Below, piece after piece: positions 62,007 through 64,000 of a DNA stretch of 64,000 nucleotides. The notes beneath the pieces were generated by a model that worked only from the letters and a program-made list of their open reading frames with translations, made no database searches and was not told where the DNA came from. Where the stretch lies: NCBI GenBank assembly GCA_029204225.1, contig CM055097.1, forward strand, positions 39,855,106-39,919,105, in the 5' to 3' direction. Within the stretch, counting starts at the first letter, position 1. Every line of letters begins with the position of its first letter. Position numbers and translations under genes: made by a program. The DNA comes from Diphasiastrum complanatum. Lineage: Eukaryota; Streptophyta; Lycopodiopsida; Lycopodiales; Lycopodiaceae.

Positions 62007-63190
62007 TTGTTCAATATCAAGCTTATCCACATTCTCATCTTCAAAGACAATATCCTTAGAAATGTGAACTTTCTTTGACTTAGGAGTGTAACACCTACAA
62101 GCTTTCTTTACTTCACTATAGCCGACAAAGATACCCTTCAAGAATCCAAAAGATGAATTGTCATAACAAGTACTACCAAAGATCTTCAAATGCTCCAAGC
62201 TTAGCTTCTTTACCAAAACAGACCTCAAATGAACTCTTACCATCCAAGTCTTCATTTGAGTACCTATTGCAACAGTTAGCACACATCAAAGCTTCACCCC
62301 AAAATGACTTAGGAATATTTGCATTCATCCTCATGGATTTAGCTCTTTCAAAAATATTGATCTTCCTCTCTTCCACACCATGTATAACCTTTGAGTTTGG
62401 AAGCTCCCTATTGATGCCATGTGCCACAAATCTTTTTGAACTTTCTTGATAGGACTTCATTTGCTAATTTTAAATACTTGATCTTCATATTGAATTGACT
62501 CTCCACAACATTCATGAACTTGAAAAAAACATCAAGGACTTCTTTCTTACTCTTTAAAAGATAGATCCAACAATATCTACTAAAGTCATCAATTACAAAT
62601 CACAAACACCTTTCCTCCTCCATTACTCAAAGCACTAGTACAATGCAAATCCAAATGTACTAAAATGAAAGAGCATCTAGATCTTGAGCTAGATCTAGAA
62701 CAAGACAACCTTTGTGACTTTGACATTGAACAAAGCTCACCAACTTGCTTCTTTTCCTTCAAACCACCATGGTTAGAAAACACATATCCATCAAGTTTGT
62801 GCTCACCTTGTCTCCTGCCTTGGGCAATCAAGATTTTATTCATTTTGACCAAGCAAGAATTAGCAACAAATTTCACTTTAAGCCATTTGTCAACCATTTG
62901 ATACACACTAAGAACATTCTTAGTAATTGAAGATACGAGCAAAATATTCTTCAAGCTTACATTCCTATTTGTAGATGAGAGAAAAATAGGAATAGTACCA
63001 ATGCCCTTGATAACAACTTTATCACCATTGGCCACGTTGATGACCTTCTTCTCTCCTTTATAAAACACCAAAGAAGTAAAGTACTCTTTGTGATGTGTCA
63101 TATGAAAGCTTGCTCCACTATCAATCCACCATGGATCAATATCTCCATCAAAAAGAAATAAAAAAAAAATCACTTGAATCCTCATCAAAA
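62007..63190 (-). pseudogene. Protease and integrase of element C
   Basis: Protease WWIDSGASFHMTHHKEYF (near 63,125; DSG intact), NVSLKNILLVSSITKNVLSV. Then GEHKLDGYVFSNH, a degraded FSRYCWIYLLKSKKEV, an HGINRELPNSKVIHGVEERK region with the catalytic Glu, MRMNANIPKSFWGEALMCA, LEHLKIFGSTCYDN, GIFVGYSEVKKACRCY and VHISKDIVFEDENVDKLDIE, ending at the B1 insertion. The second catalytic Asp segment is not readable. Confidence 0.8.
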
Positions 63191-63199
63191 GTAAAATTG

Positions 63200-63963
63200 C
63201 CTTGCTTCTCAATTTGATTTCTTTTCTTCTTGAAGCAATCACTAGCAAAATGTTCTTTGACTTCACAATAGAAACATTTCGACTTTGACTTGTCCTTTTT
63301 ACCCTCAAAAGAAGATGACTCACCTTGATCTTGTCGCTTAGATCACTTGCCTTTGTCCTCAATGCCCTTGAACTTGAACTTGCCCCTTGAGAAAATAGCT
63401 TCCTCCTCTCCAACTTGAGATGTAGAGGATGATCCTCTTCTTGTTTGAAATCTAAACTCTTCAACCACCAAGACCTCTCTCTTGCAAGTCCTCCACATTT
63501 GGTAATGTCTTTTGAATAGCAAAGCTTTGCACCAAGTTCGCATGATCATTCAATAATTATGAACAACTTGAACAAGCTCCACATCCGTAATGCTTTCACT
63601 AATACATGCTAATTCATCATTCAAAGCTGTAACTTTCAAAACAAAAGCATAAAACTTTCATCCTTCTTTTGAAGACTTTGAAATTTTTCTCCTTAGTGTT
63701 AGAACCCTAGATGTAGACTTGGACTCATAAACCTTCCTGAAAACCAAGGTTTTCCAAGCTTCACTAGATGTAGTGCACTTACCAACTTCTTTGAGAAATT
63801 CATTTGTCACATTCATCTTGATCACATGAAGAGCTTTCTTTGCCCTCCTATCGTATTCTCTTTCTACACTTGAAAATGCTTGATTTGAGATAAAAACCAC
63901 TCCAACTCCACATAGAATTGATGGCACTCTCAAATCTACCTCTAGATTTGAGAAATCCACCAA
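63200..63963 (-). pseudogene. gag of element C
   Basis: Minus-strand RAKKALHVIKMNVTNEFLKE, CTTSSEAWKTLVFRKVYESK, STSRVLTLRRKI (copia gag), then a gap with stops and a Lys-rich region. Zinc knuckle CFYCEVKEHFASDC (near 63,275) keeps CX2CX4HX4C. Confidence 0.8.
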
Positions 63964-64000
63964 CTTTAGCCTGCAACCTGCTCTAATACCATGTTAGAAT

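Larger units (their letters stand above)
62007..63991 (-). mobile_element. Element C: copia element interrupted by B1 (right part)
   Basis: The minus-strand primer site TGGTATTAGAG (63991-63981) lies at the right edge, so the 5' LTR starts at 63992 and lies outside the window. Leftward follow gag, zinc knuckle, protease and integrase until B1 splits the frame in the integrase-RT linker (DENVDKLDIEQ) at 62,007. The frame continues at 57,371. Left end uncertain; the LTR-like sequence at 53,661 shares the border TGTTAGAAT and could be its 3' LTR. Confidence 0.8.

Overview
This window looks like nuclear DNA from a land plant with a large, transposon-dense genome. It has several families of Ty1/copia LTR retrotransposons primed by initiator tRNA-Met (TGGTATCAGAGC-type primer sites), nested insertions, long GA and GT microsatellites, AT-rich introns with GT-AG borders, and no intact host gene. 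I cannot name the species. Almost every coding stretch is broken by stops or frameshifts.

Layout. (1) 1.9-13.96 kb holds remnants of four multi-exon genes, here called P2, P4, P1 and P3, in the order P2(+) tail-to-tail with P4(-), then head-to-head with P1(+), which is tail-to-tail with P3(-). P4 opens with a histone H3 fold that resembles plant centromeric H3 (CenH3) and runs on into an unrelated body. P3 looks like a transposase-type protein of an unclassified family. A complete non-autonomous LTR element, E (5502-10798, TSD TTTCT), sits between P4 and P1 just downstream of a TATA box. (2) 13.96-19.4 kb is a large LTR element with no recognisable genes (G, LARD-like). A further P3 fragment lies on the plus strand at 19.6 kb. 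(3) 21.8-24.75 kb is a CACTA-like DNA transposon (10-bp terminal inverted repeats, 3-bp TSD GCA). Its empty site is preserved in a second copy of the surrounding sequence at 33.4 kb. (4) 25.15-31.2 kb holds a rearranged B-family LTR element (B2) joined to a truncated minus-strand copia element (F). (5) 33.9-35.7 kb is a second, inverted copy of the P4/P2 gene pair, without the histone part. (6) 39.2-40.8 kb is a third P3 copy, with a MITE in one intron. (7) 41.0-46.5 kb is a decayed copia element with gag, protease, integrase, reverse transcriptase and RNase H all recognisable. (8) 46.7-53.6 kb holds copia fragments and a gag-only deletion derivative (H). (9) 53.7-64 kb is a nest: element B1 (57377-62006, TSD TTGTT) inserted in the pol gene of a minus-strand copia element (C), next to D, a relative of E.

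Two things stand out. First, P1-P4 recur as dispersed copies with conserved exon borders and partly conserved order, which suggests an undescribed multigene mobile element that carries a histone-H3-like fusion gene. Second, elements E and B lack reverse transcriptase but share an unrecognised protein (domain X) ending in KE(I/A)LSWIW, the same purine tract and similar LTR ends. They may be a family of non-autonomous retrotransposons with their own conserved accessory gene. All homology statements come from reading the sequence by eye; no search was run.
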